Source: Chelydra serpentina (lineage: Eukaryota; Chordata; Testudines; Chelydridae). From it: 64,000 nt of DNA. Numbering within the stretch: position 1 is the stretch's first letter; each line of letters begins with the position of its first letter. The notes beneath the pieces were generated by a model that saw nothing but the letters and a program-made list of their open reading frames with translations, searched no databases and was not told the DNA's origin. A program made the position numbers and the translations under genes. The stretch spans positions 1-64,000 of the forward strand of contig JBAIAC010000154.1 in NCBI GenBank assembly GCA_037349315.1, written 5' to 3'. Shown here piece after piece: positions 1-10,199 of the stretch.

Positions 1-600
1 GTTCATCTATCAATTATTGATGTGAAACACTCAGATTTTACTTCATATTGTGAAAGTCATAAGGTACAATGCGCCCCCCCCCCCCACTTTAACCACTAGC
101 AGCCCTTATGGCAGCCAGCGGCCACTAGGGGGCAGTAGATGCCTCGCTTACACAGCACCCTGAACTTTTGAACTGTCTTCTCTCCTCTGCCTCCAGGCAG
201 AGGGACCTGGGCCCAAACTGGTTTTCACTGACCAGATAACAGTTTTCCGGGGTCTGGCAACCACCAATCAAGTGTGAACACGACCAGAGCCTTTGTCTAA
301 GTGTGTATAAAAAACTGTGTAAGTTCCTGTGTGAGTTAGAGTCTTTGGCAAACTGCAAGGCTCTCCTTTCCTCTGGCAGAATAAAGCAACCTCTTCTTTC
401 CTTATCCCTGTCTGGCTGTTATTGGCTCTCAGCTAGGTGGACCCGATATTTCGGTAACAATGTCAACAACTGATAGAAAATCCCTCTGATTTTCCACGTT
501 CCTCTCTCTAATTTGCAAAAATGGATCCAAAATCCCTTCGATTTCCACCCTTTCTCTTTCATTTCTGAACATTGATCTCAAATCTCAGGATTTCTCTCTT
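1..600 (+). repeat. Inverted-repeat arm, partner at 11.58-11.79 kb
   Basis: Bases 1-48 and 460-600 form one AT-rich repeat whose reverse complement is at about 11,580-11,790. The partner is continuous across the point where an LTR (49-459) sits here, so it serves as the empty site. I see no coding capacity. Confidence 0.75.
49..459 (+). mobile_element. Solo LTR of an endogenous retrovirus
   Basis: The 411-bp element begins TGTGAAAG and ends CGGTAACA, the TG...CA form of an LTR. It carries a TATA-like box at 305-312 and AATAAA at 380-385 followed by a T-rich R/U5-like stretch. The flanks are ATAT (45-48) and ATGT (460-463), a 4-bp target duplication with one difference, as in gammaretrovirus-like ERVs. 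The uninterrupted partner near 11.71 kb shows the site before insertion. No internal retroviral sequence remains. A run of 14 C lies at about 73-86. Confidence 0.8.
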
Positions 601-2380
601 TCAACATTATCAAATGTCAATTACAAATCCTTTTGTGTTTGGGGCTGTTCCCCATGTTTCTAAATCCCAGCAAATTCTCCTTCCTTGGAGGGAACCTGTT
701 GCTCTGAGTCGTTCTCCATCTTGGATGTTGCAGGGGGTTAAATTTTGCAGTGATCATCTTTCTCCTCTCTCCCCTTGCAGAATCATTTCTTCCCCCCTTT
801 ATCTCTGTTTAACTGTTTGCCAATGAAAGAGACCAGCCACCTATTTAATACACATCAAACCCAGAGGCCACCCCCTGTTTGGGGATAAATGGCCCACACC
901 TGGTAACAGGAGAGTTGGCTGGACCTTTTTCTTTTCTCCATCTGGCACAGGATCAGGAGGTCACTCTGAGGGCAGCGTGGGTCCAGAAGTATCGCAAACC
1001 CCACGACAAATGGCCTCCATGAGGGGTTGCTTCCCGCAGTGCTAAGATGCAGCCACCTCTGGGGTGGATCCACGGTGGCCGTTATTTGCTAGTGACAGGC
1101 CATGGACATTTCTTACCTGTTTTGGCCTCCAGGCCTTCCAGTCTCCTGTTTAAAGAAGCGTCCCCCAGGGCTCCCTCTGCCTGTGTCAGGCCAGCACGGG
1201 GCGGTGATAACTGGTAACCCACTTATCACACACTGTGGGGTAACACTGTTGCTGGGGGCAAGGGGTGTCGCCTGTGTGGGGAGATTGCAGCTGGAGCTGA
1301 AGGGGCATTGTGGTGGGGGGAGGTGTGTGGGTGACTGGGCAGGGGGCACCCTAGTCAGGTTGGTGGCTCTGGAGGTTTGGGGTTTCGGGGGATGGTTCTG
1401 ACGTGCCCAGCCCTGAGGCGATGGGCCTGGAGGTGGGTATCGCTGGGGGCCTGGTGGCTGCAGAACAGCGGGGTGCACATCTCTTGGGGTGCCGGGACAG
1501 GGCGCTAGAGGGTGCCCGGTGCTGTTCCAAGGGCTCTGTCTGGGCTTCCCCCGCTGGCTCCTGGGATCGTTGCCATGCCCAGTGCACAGAGCTGGGGGGA
1601 GGGGGGGTGGATCTCCTGCGCTAGGTCAGGGGATGCCGGGCAAGCAGCGTGAGGGGTCCCACTGTAAAGCATCAGGGGATCCCAGGCAAATGGCAGGGCA
1701 GATCCTACTGGAGGGCAGGCGGAGGTCCTAGGAAGGCAGTGGGAGAATCCCAGGTAGGCAGTGAGGGACTGAGTTCCCAGGGGGCGGTCCGTTGGGGGGG
1801 TGTCCCTAGCTGCTGGGGGCTCTTCTTGGGGGGAACCCTTTGGGATTCCCAACCTGGCAGTGATGGTCTGGTGGGGATTCCTGGGCCGGTGGGGCTTTGA
1901 GGGGTATCTGGGGTTCCTGGCCAGGGATTCTGGGGGCTGAGTCCCAGGGATTATCTGGTGGGACCCTGGCTGGGGGCTATGGGGAGTGCTACTAACCATG
2001 GTCCTTCTCTCTGATCTACGTGTGCCAATGTCCTGGCTCCAAGCACTGCCCGGCATTCCCCGGCCACCTCCACTCACTGTGATAACTTTCTATCTACTTA
2101 CCAAACACTCTTCGTGTGAAATCGCAGATTTTGCTTTTCTCCTCTTTTGAAAACTGCAGGAAGTTCCGGTTCCGTTGGGAAAATTCGTGCCCCCAGTCCT
2201 TGTTCTCGATCTGGGGGTGCGGGAGGGGGAAGGGGGTTAGCACTGCCACACAATGGTCTCTTCCACAGCACTCTGGACTCATTCTTTCTGAAATCTGGTT
2301 TCACTGAGACCACTGTTAATCCAGAGTCACTGCATGGAAAGATGAGGAGTGACTCCAGGTGGACAGTGGGGCAAATGAGA
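600..2380. other. No gene seen; GC-rich decayed sequence
   Basis: Open frames here overlap on both strands and have no recognisable domain. From about 1,900 the sequence (repeated CTGGGG motifs) resembles 13,190-13,360, so it is probably the decayed upstream end of KRAB-ZNF duplicate copy 1. Confidence 0.5.
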
Positions 2381-3343
2381 TCAGCAATTCTCCCTGTGAG
2401 GAGGGGCCCTCATTAGCTGCTCTCCCCAGAGAGCTCAAGGAGGGAAGGCTGCTCCAACGCCCTGTCCCTCTCTGCTCAGGATATTGGGGTTCAGCTTCCT
2501 GGGTCAGATGCTGCAGCCTCCATTGTGACCCGGTCGGGGTTCTGTGCTCGGAAGTGACCTTAATTGAAGCTTCTTCTCTGCCCAGCCCAGGTGATGACTT
2601 TCTCCAGCTGGTACTAGCCCCATAGGGCAGCCCTGGGCCATGTTAACTAAATTCTGAGCCATAGACTGCAGGTAACTGAAAGACCTCAGGGAAAGTGCTG
2701 GGGACTGGCAAGCAAGTGACTCTGCACAAACAGCCCCTCCTCATTTCTCCTCCCATTAGCAATTGCCAGGAGAAAATCCATCGATGGGAGAGCAAAGAAC
2801 CCAGGAATGGGACTTTCCCAGCCGGAGAGGGGCAGGGAGAGAGGACAGGGGAAGGGGAGACGGAAAGGGGCAGTGGTAGAAATGAGGGGGAGAGAGATTT
2901 CCAGCTCTCTAATCCACCAGACACACGTGTTGCAGCATCCCTGGGCAGAATCACTTTCCAGTGAACAAGAAAAGGATCAGACAGAGGAAAAGCCAGTTCC
3001 TGACTCCATGTTCCTCCTGCTGGGATGTGGCTGCCGTGGGGTCAGTGTCCGAGGAAATCCCCCACAGTGACTCCTTTGGTTCTGCTCTTTTCTAGCCTTG
3101 TGTTCAGACACTTTGTTACGGGGTGGGGGGAGGGAGAAGGGAGGTTGAACATCTCTCTGTTGGCTTAGCCTGGCAGGAGGAGCCAGGTCTACACTGTAAT
3201 AAAGAGATGAAGCATTTTCCCAGCATCACAGAATCTAGAATGTCTGTCTCCAGGGAAAGGGCCTGGGGGAATCATGCTGTGAAATAAACTAAAGTCTGTT
3301 CTGAAACCCCCACAATTACCCTTCTCACCCACCCAGGCTGCAG

Positions 3344-3425
3344 AATGACGTCCCTGTTTCGCTCCAGCTCTTCCCATTCTCCCATGGGACACGGAAGGGA
3401 AATGGCTGCAGAGGAACCAGCTCAG
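3344..3425 (+). pseudogene. KRAB-ZNF leader exon, copy 1
   Basis: An acceptor (...CTGCAG) precedes 3,344 and a donor GTAGGG follows 3,425. The frame ends MAAEEPAQ in phase 0, which joins directly to the KRAB-A exon at 4,585. An upstream ATG at 3,345 is in the same frame, unlike copy 2. This is the usual start of turtle KRAB zinc-finger proteins. It is called a pseudogene because the partner exon has changed conserved residues and no KRAB-B or finger exon follows before the duplication ends. Confidence 0.7.
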
Positions 3426-3770
3426 GTAGGGATTATTGGGGGGTTGCTGGTGGATTCCTGCGGGAGGAAGAGGGACAGCAAATACACCGGAGATGGGAAG
3501 ATTTGCACAGTCTGGTTTGGAGGTTGGCGCGGGGCAGGAAATGCACAGGGTGGAGAAAGGGAGGGGACAGGATGCGGCAAACCTGCTGGGAGATGTTTAA
3601 TAAGCAGCCTAGATTCTAGGAACACGCCCATGAGGTTCCGAGGTCGAAATGCTCTGATTTGTAAAACAGAAAATAAGCCACCGACATGGGCCTAAGAAAA
3701 CTGAGCAGACTCCCAGTGCTGGAGCCTAATCCGACTAACCAGCGGCTGCTGTGAGATATGAAGGGGGCAC

Positions 3771-4235
3771 TGTCACGGTGTGAGGGGGGAGTTAGAGCCC
3801 TGCACCCCTTTTCCTGGGATTTACTGTGACACTTAGCCAGCCAGCAGAACAGAAGGTTTATTAAGGACGCCAGGAACACAGTCCAAACAGAGCTTGTGGG
3901 TACAAACAGGACCCCTTAGTCGGGCCCTTTCGGGGCCAGGGAGCTTAGACCCCAGCCTTGGGGCTCCCTGCGTTTTACCACCCAGCTGTAAACTTTAACC
4001 AACCAGACCAAACCCTTGAGCAGGCTCTTTTCCCCTCCCCCGGCTTCTTTTCTAGGCTTTGTCCATTTTTCCAGGCAAAGGTGTCACCTCTCCCAACCCC
4101 CCTTCTGGCTCATGTTACAGCCTCAGGTATCTTCTTCCTTCAGGGGAAGTCTCCCATCCCCAATGCAGCCAGTCCCAGTGAACCTCCCCCACAACACTCC
4201 CAGGTCAAATCCACCCCGCTCCCTACTTCGTCACA
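3771..4235 (-). mobile_element. Solo LTR, minus strand, perfect 5-bp TSD
   Basis: The 465-bp LTR reads TGTGACGAAG...CCGTGACA on the minus strand, with AATAAA on that strand at 3,857-3,862. It is flanked by GGCAC on both sides (3,766-3,770 and 4,236-4,240). The paralogous intron near 14,770 has no LTR, so insertion followed the duplication or the element was later lost from copy 2. Its ends resemble the LTR at 5,707-6,414, which suggests a related family. Confidence 0.9.
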
Positions 4236-4542
4236 GGCACCCACCAGTGAGGCTTAGGGGAGATTCCCCTCCCTTCATATCCAGCTCCTCACAATGAGGA
4301 GGGTGTTGGGCTTCCTACCAGAGATCTCTCCCTGGACCCTGCTAGGGGCTCCATCTCCTGTATCAGTCTGTGGCTAGTAGGTGTGTGATGGATCTGCTGG
4401 GAGAGACAAGGGGCTCTCTCTTCGTCCCCTCACCCTGGTATTTCCTGGATGCTCTGAGCGGGGTGGGAGTGGGACTCTGTTCACTGTGAGCCACCCAGAG
4501 CTTCCGCTTGGCTCCTCTACCACAGGAATAGTGGGGCTGTGA

Positions 4543-4737
<195 letters not shown>

Positions 4738-4871
4738 TAGAAGGGGAAATGAAGCGATACGGTTCATGCGACCCCCACAATGCCATCTGTACTCTGTCCT
4801 GTTTCAGCATCACTCCAATCTGTCAGCGACACACACACTGCCAGAGACCCTCCCCTGCTGCAGAACACTTT

Positions 4872-4943
4872 GGGGGCATAGCTCAGTGGTAGAGTGTTTG
4901 ACTACAGCTCAGGTGGTCCTTGGTTCAAATCCAAGTGCCCCCT
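4872..4943 (+). tRNA. tRNA-Cys-like gene with anticodon ACA
   Basis: 72 nt; acceptor GGGGGCA pairs with TGCCCCC and the discriminator is T, as in tRNA-Cys. Box A (TAGCTCAGTGG) and box B (GGTTCAAATCC) are intact. The anticodon loop reads CTACAGC, giving ACA instead of the normal GCA, and the anticodon stem is imperfect. Loop base 38 is C, not A. No TTTT terminator lies within about 40 nt. ACA would still read a Cys codon, but this form is not a standard vertebrate isoacceptor, so it is probably a drifting copy. It sits exactly at the KRAB duplication breakpoint. Confidence 0.75.
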
Positions 4944-5352
4944 TGCAAGCCTGTTCCTTTAACAAAAATAATTACAAATCTATTTCCGTTCTGTTCAGGA
5001 GTTCCGCTGAATAGGGATGAGTGAAAACACTCAACATTGCCCTGTGCAAATGCATAAAAACCTAGCAAACACGTCCCTCAGCTGAAATCAGTTCTAATCC
5101 TCCAAGTGTCTAGTTTATGTTTTCATCAATTAAACAAAGCTATAATATGAACTCACATTTGCAGGTCCTTGGTCTCCATGGGCGACAATGTGCAGAAGAA
5201 CAAGAACCCCATCCAGTTGGGAGGAACGGACTCACATCTTGCTGGGAACTCGGCTCCTTGTGCCCAGAGTGTCTCTGGCCCCTCTGTAGATGACCCGAGA
5301 AACACAGTGTCCGTCTTCTCTAAAGAAGTGCTTGGAGAGACTTTCCCCATAT

Positions 5353-5425
5353 GACCACGTGGCCTAATGGATCAGGCGTCTTACTTCGGATCAGAAAATT
5401 GAGGGGTCAAGTCCCTTTGCGGTTG
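5353..5425 (+). tRNA. tRNA-Arg(TCG), slightly degenerate
   Basis: 73 nt. The body matches tRNA-Arg: loop CTTCGGA with anticodon TCG, box A GTGGCCTAATGG and T-arm GGGTCAAGTCC. There is one mismatch in the anticodon stem (position 30-40) and one in the acceptor (A5-C68), and box B has GTCAAG in place of GTTCGA. A T6 run lies about 40 nt downstream. It may be weakly expressed or a young pseudogene. Confidence 0.75.
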
Positions 5426-5706
5426 TGCTTTGTGCACTTTCCCCTTTGTACTGAACGCCCGGCTTTTTTCAGGGCTGGAGCCTCTTCTTGGCTGCTCTGG
5501 CTTCAGCTACAGCCCGAGGAAGGGGGTTGTCAGGGGTTCCCTCCCCATTCTGAACTCTGGGGTACAGTCATGGGCACCTGCATGAAAGACCCCCAAAGCT
5601 TATTTTTACCAGTTTAGGATAAAAACTTCCTCAAAGCACAAATCCCTTTTGTCCTTGAACGGTACGCTGCCACCACCAAGTGATTTAAACAAACATTCAG
5701 GGAGGG

Positions 5707-6414
5707 TGTAACGAAGTGGGACTGTTCCTAATGTTTCCTCTGAATACTGAGTGGGTGCCTCAGTTTCCCCTATGCCTCAGTTTCCCCTCTGCATTTCTTA
5801 AGTCTCTAGGTGGTGGGATAAGGGTGTGTGATTGTTGCAAAGCCCTAGAGGGCCAGTGTGAGGACACAGAATGGCCGACACGCTGTCTCCTGGCAACTGC
5901 TGGCCTGGGCCCCTTCCCTGCAAAGGTGCCGGCTGAAGGGGTTGGAGAACAAAGGGATCAGGTGATCTCCTGGCCCAGGAAGGAGACAAAGGCACAGGTG
6001 GGGCTGGAGAGTTCGGAGCTGGCTGGGGACATGGAGGGAGGTCCAGACGGACCTCTGGCCTCCCCACCCCCCAAGATGGACCTGACTGTGGGGTCCTGTT
6101 CTCTGGACCTACAAGCTCTGGTTTAGACCCTGTTCCTGTCATCTAATAAACCTTCTGTTTTACTGGCTGGCTGAGAGTCACGTCTGACGGTGGAGTCGGG
6201 GGCAGGGCCCTCTGGCTTCCCCACGAGCCTCACCCGGGCGGACTCGCTGCGGTGAAGAAGGGGATGCTGAACGCTCCGGGGTCAGACCCAGGAAGGTGGA
6301 AGCTGGGGAAGCTTCTTGCCCTGGAGACAGTCGGCTCAGAGAGGAGGCTCCTCCAGAGTCCTGACTGGCTTCGTAGGGAGCAATTCCAGAGAATCGCCCG
6401 GGGACTCTGTGACA
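5707..6414 (+). mobile_element. Solo LTR
   Basis: The 708-bp element begins TGTAACGAAG and ends CTGTGACA. It has AATAAA at 6,145-6,150 followed by a T-rich stretch and GGCTGGCTGAGAGTCACG, a U5-like segment I recognise from turtle LTRs. The flanks (GAGGG left, GGGGC right) are only roughly similar, so no clean target duplication is claimed. No internal region is attached. The frame at 5,716-6,126 lies inside it and is not a gene. Confidence 0.7.
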
Positions 6415-6439
6415 GGGGCATCGGCAGAGCAGTGACTGG

Positions 6440-6850
6440 GGAGCCCAGCCCCCCACAGCCCCTCCCCCTCACACTGACACCCCCATGGACCCTCCCCCTC
6501 ACAGCCCCTCCCCCTCACACTGACACCCCCATGGACCCTCCCCCTCACAGCCCCTCCCCCTCACACTGACACCCCCATGGACCCTCCCCCTCACAGCCCC
6601 TTCCCCTCACACTGACACCCCCATGGACCCTCCCCCTCACAGCCCCTTCCCCTCACACTGACACCCCCATGGACCCTCCCCTTCACAACCCCTCCGCCTC
6701 ACACTGACACCCCCATGGACCCTCCCCTTCACAACCCCTCCCCCTCACACTGACACCCCCATGGACCCTCCCCCTCACAGAGACACCCCCATGGACCCTC
6801 CCCCTCACACTGACACCTCCATGGACCCTCCCCCTCACAGCCCCTCCCTT
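6440..6850 (+). repeat. About 46-bp C-rich minisatellite
   Basis: Head-to-tail units contain CACACTGACACCCCCATGG followed by CCCTCCCCCTCACAG, with some units shortened. The array lies on the outer flank of the tRNA-iMet/Val block. The same array occurs in reverse complement at 63,760-64,000, where it runs off the window. Proline-rich or glycine-rich open frames here come from the repeat. Confidence 0.9.
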
Positions 6851-7372
6851 CACACACGCAGGGACTTGTTCGCTGGGCTCTGACATTACAAACCCAGGGG
6901 GGAGATTTCTGAGGATTTACCCCTGAGCCCCTCCCCCTCTCACCGCTCCCCTGAGTGCAGAGGGGCTGGGCTCAGGCAGCCAGTTTCACCCAGGGATTTC
7001 CCAGCCCAGGCCCCCGAGTCTCCTCTGCCCGGATCTACCAGTGACACTGCGCGTGGGCGGCGGCTACAAGGGGCTCAGGGAGGCTGAACCTCCCCAAACG
7101 GGGCAAGAAATGCTGGTGGGACGCACCCCCCTTGGAGGGGGGCTGGGCCGCTGCCTTGGGACAGACCCTCCCGAGGAGTGGGGGAGCCACCGGCACTCAG
7201 ACCTCACGCACAGGCCTGGCTCTCGCCTTCAGCCCAGGCAGCCAGAGGGGCCGGGGAGCTCCCTGGCAGTCCCACACCTCGGCCACCTCTTGCCTCACGG
7301 CCTCGGCTCCTGGCGCTCTGCTGGTCGCCCCCTCGCTTGCAGGCCCAGAGCAAAAAGAAACAAGCACCTGCC

Positions 7373-7444
7373 TAGCAGAGGATGGTTTCGATCCATCGAC
7401 CTCTGGGTTATGGGCCCAGCACGCTGCCGCTGCCCCACTCTGTT
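7373..7444 (-). tRNA. Initiator tRNA-Met(CAT)
   Basis: 72 nt on the minus strand with the initiator signature: the anticodon arm has GGG/CCC pairs around CAT (GCTGGGCCCATAACCCAG) and box B is GGATCGAAACC. It would deliver methionine to start codons. One acceptor change (position 2 is A) gives an A-C mismatch, and the D-arm has GGGGCAGCGG. A TTTTT terminator lies about 20 nt downstream. An inverted copy with better acceptor pairing is at 63,178-63,249. Confidence 0.85.
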
Positions 7445-7837
7445 GGGTCTCTGCCTCCAGCACCCAGCACCCAGCCTCCAGCATCCACACTAGCGCCTTG
7501 CGAGCGCTGGCGCTGGCCAGCAGAGATCTCAGCCACAATGCCCCAGACGGGCAAACGCTGTGGGCTCCTGAAGCCTCTGCCCCCCTATGGATCTGGGCTT
7601 TTGTTCTTCCCTTGCTCTTTCTCAGCGAGGGGAAGGAAAGAAGCTCTCCTTCAAGCTGGAGTCACAAGGGCGAGGTAAGGATGACTTCCTGGGAGCCGGC
7701 TCCAGTTCTTTGTTCTACCAGCCGACCCATCGAAGAGCTGCCACCACTTTCTCCAGGTTCGCCCAGCGGTGTGAGCCAGGGCGAGCGCCGGCCAAGCGGA
7801 TGGAATTAGAAGGGAAGGGGCAGAGTCCTGTGACACA

Positions 7838-7910
7838 GTTTCTGTGGTGTTGTGGTTATCACGTTTGCCTAACACGCAAAAGGCCCCTGGTTCGAAACCA
7901 GGCAGAAACA
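7838..7910 (+). tRNA. tRNA-Val(AAC) with altered box A
   Basis: 73 nt: acceptor GTTTCTG/CAGAAAC, anticodon loop CCTAACA (AAC), box B GGTTCGAAACC and a TTTT terminator soon after the 3' end. Box A reads TGGTGTTGTGG, so the nearly invariant A14 is T; the inverted copy at 62,828-62,900 keeps A14. The change should weaken tertiary folding and promoter strength. The 394-nt spacing to tRNA-iMet is about 115 nt longer than in the inverted copy. Confidence 0.85.
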
Positions 7911-8284
7911 TGATGGCTTCCTTTTCCCTAGCTGTCCAGCAAGGCACTTCTCCATCTGCCACTGGCCTGTCCTTGGGATAACCCCAACCCCTGCAGGACA
8001 GAGGGTGGGGAAATGAGCTGAGAAAGGGCCTTAGCGTCAGCCGGGGAAAACTGCAGGATCTCGGCCAGTCACCTCTTGGAGCCTTGTGGGTTTGCTGTCG
8101 ACCCAGTAGCCTTTCTGCCTCCAGACTGTGAGGCCAGTGGGTGTGTGAGGACGTCCCAGGCAGTAAATGGCCCTTCCTAGGAAAGCCCAAGTCCTGAAAA
8201 GAAAAGAGTAAAATCAAGGAGGGGACTGAAGAGCTGAATCCTGAAGCTCTCAGGGGACACCGCAGGGGGAAATGATCTTCCCTA

Positions 8285-8357
8285 CACTTCACCAGGGACT
8301 TGAACCCTGGACCCTCAGATTAACAGACTGACGCTCGACCAACTGAGCTCGCCAGGC
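8285..8357 (-). tRNA. tRNA-Lys-derived copy with anticodon GTT
   Basis: 73 nt on the minus strand. The body matches the Lys-TTT gene at 39,875: GCCTGGC, GAGCTCAGTTGGTCGAGC and TCCAGGGTTCAAGTCCCTGG. The anticodon loop is CTGTTAA, giving GTT (Asn) in place of TTT. The acceptor has two mismatches, stem pair 31-39 is T-T, and no T-run terminator follows. It is probably a pseudogene whose anticodon has drifted. Confidence 0.7.
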
Positions 8358-8399
8358 TCACAGACGGGGAGAGTAAGTTTGGTGCAGAAGAGAAACTCG

Positions 8400-9100
8400 C
8401 CAAGCATAGGCGTGCGCAGCACATTTCACTAGGGTGTGCACCCAGGGAGCCCTGCCCCCATCCACTCCCTCCCACATCCAGCCCCCCCAAAAACCCCAAT
8501 CCCCCCATGCTCCTTGTCCCCTGACTGCTCCCTCATGGGACCCTGTCCCTAAATGCCCCCCAGGACCCCACCCCCTATCTAAACCTCCCTGCTCCTTGTC
8601 CCCTGACTGCCCCCTCCTGAGACCCCACCACTGTAACTGCCTCCCTAGGACCCTACCTGTCCCCTGACTGCCCCATCTCCTCTCCACACCCCCACCCCTG
8701 ACAGGCCCCGCCTGAACCCTTAACCCATCCAACCCCCCTGCTCCTTGTTCCGTGACTGCCCCCTTCCAGAGACCGCCCCCCCGCCCCCTAATCACCCTCC
8801 GGGACCCCTCCAACTATCCAACCCCCCTGTCCCCTCACTGCCCCGGCCACTAGCCACACCCCCACCCCTGACAGGCCCCCTGGGACTCCCACGCCCTATC
8901 CAGCACCCCCATTCCATGTCCCCTGACTGCCCGTCCCCTGACTGCTCCCTCTGTAGGGCTGTTTTAACCCCTCCCGGGCAGGAGCAGGTAACCACCCCGC
9001 TCCACCCACCCATGTCCCTTTTCCCATCTCTCTCTGCTCCCCACCTCCTGGCAGCTCTGTCTAGTGGCTGCTCCCACCCACACATTCAAAGTGGCAGAGG
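8400..9100 (+). repeat. C-rich degenerate tandem repeat
   Basis: The stretch consists of imperfect repeats around CCCCTGACTGCCCC and GGACCCC. Long proline-rich frames occur on one strand and glycine-rich frames on the other, as expected of biased composition. Similar sequence occurs at 51.7-52.4 kb and 56.1-56.5 kb. I see no gene. Confidence 0.6.
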
Positions 9101-9114
9101 AAGTTCCCCCTCCT

Positions 9115-9290
9115 GGGGTGGGAAGGTTGCCTAGTGGTTAAGGCACAGGGTTCAGGTGTTCTGGGTTTGAGTCTCTGCTCTGCCACAGACTCCCTGCTTA
9201 GCCTTGGGAAAGTCACTTCACCTCTGTGTGCCCTAGATCCCTCCTGCCAAATGGGGCCAATCCTGACCCTGCCTCCTAGGCTAAATCCAT
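9115..9290 (+). mobile_element. MIR-like SINE
   Basis: A tRNA-like head (GCCTAGTGGTTAAGGCAC) is followed by the conserved core CTCTGCCACAGACTCCCTGC and the tail CCTTGGGAAAGTCACTTCACC, the layout of amniote MIR elements. Clear divergence suggests an old insertion. The tRNA-like head is part of the SINE and not a tRNA gene. Confidence 0.75.
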
Positions 9291-10105
9291 TCATGGCTGT
9301 GCGGTGGTGGGGGAAATGGGGATACCAGCTCCACACAGAGTGGGGTCAGGGCTTCAGCCCTGCAGCTTCTTCCACTAGGGTGGGTGGGGCTCCCGAGCCG
9401 GGGGCTTCAGCCGCACGTCTTCTGCCAGGGTCCGGGGCCTCTCCTCTCTGCCCCGGTGTGGCTCCTCTTCCCCCTCCCCCTCCCCACCCCCCAGTGCAGC
9501 TCCTGCCGGGGTCTGGGCTTCTCCTCCCACCCCTCCCCCCTAATCCCCCACTGCACCCAGCCCCAGCCTAGCTGGGCTCCCTTGGGTCACCGGCTGCCTG
9601 CTGTGGCCGGAGCGGAGCCTGGCTGGCCGGGAGCAGCCATACTCGCGGACGCCATGGCCATCAGCCCAAGAGGTGCGGGGCGGCCCTAGGTGAGCAGGGG
9701 CCGGCTGTGCTCCCGCCCGCACCTCACCCTAAGGGTGTTTTCGTGTGTCTGTGAGACTCACTCGGCCCCGGCCGGAGCAGGGAGGCAGGACGCAGCTGAT
9801 CTGAGCCTGCCCGGCAAACAGCTGATCGCGGCTGCGTGCAGGCTGCCCCTAGGAGACAGCCCCCAGGGGAGGGGGGAGGAGCAGCCTTCCGAGCCGCAGC
9901 TCACTAGGGTGTGCCCGGGCACACCCGCACACCCCGTGCGCACGCCTCTGTCGCCAAGAAACTGAGGGCAGGAAACAGCAGCTTTCTCCGGCACGCTTCT
10001 CAGCTCATTTCCCCACCCGCTGCCCTGCAGGGGTTGGGGTGATCCCAGTGGCCAAAAGTGGAGCACCTCGCTGGACAGCTAAGGGACCAGGGAAAAGTAA
10101 AACTT
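9290..10105. other. No gene seen; GC-rich flank
   Basis: Only GC-rich sequence with opposite-strand shadow frames is visible. From about 9,960 the sequence is a diverged minus-strand copy of the flank found around the other tRNA-Val loci (for example near 62,700). Confidence 0.5.
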
Positions 10106-10107
10106 CA

Positions 10108-10179
10108 TCTTTCTGCCTGGTTTAAAGCCAGGGCCCTTTTGCATGTCAGGCAAATGTGATAACCAGACACTAGAGAAAC
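10108..10179 (-). pseudogene. tRNA-Val-like pseudogene (anticodon GAC)
   Basis: About 72 nt on the minus strand, recognisable as tRNA-Val from the acceptor TTTCT...AGAAA, TGGTTATCACATTTGCC and the 3' CCAGGCAGAAA. The anticodon is GAC, the D-loop is changed (GTGTCTGG), and the T-loop has lost the TTCGA core (GCTTTAAA). It has decayed and lies directly beside the 55-bp minisatellite. Confidence 0.7.
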
Positions 10180-10199
10180 TCTGCAACAGGGATCTGCCC

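Noticed and set aside
6455..6850. Proline/glycine-rich repeat protein
   Set aside because: The 46-bp unit is not a multiple of three and the array is C-rich on one strand; no start or splice context is seen.
7132..7809. 225-codon plus-strand ORF and its mirror at 62,825-63,490
   Set aside because: It reads through the antisense of a tRNA-iMet gene and a non-coding flank; its repetition at 46 and 63 kb reflects duplication of the tRNA block.
9115..9190. tRNA gene
   Set aside because: The tRNA-like head is continuous with a MIR core and tail and cannot form an anticodon arm.
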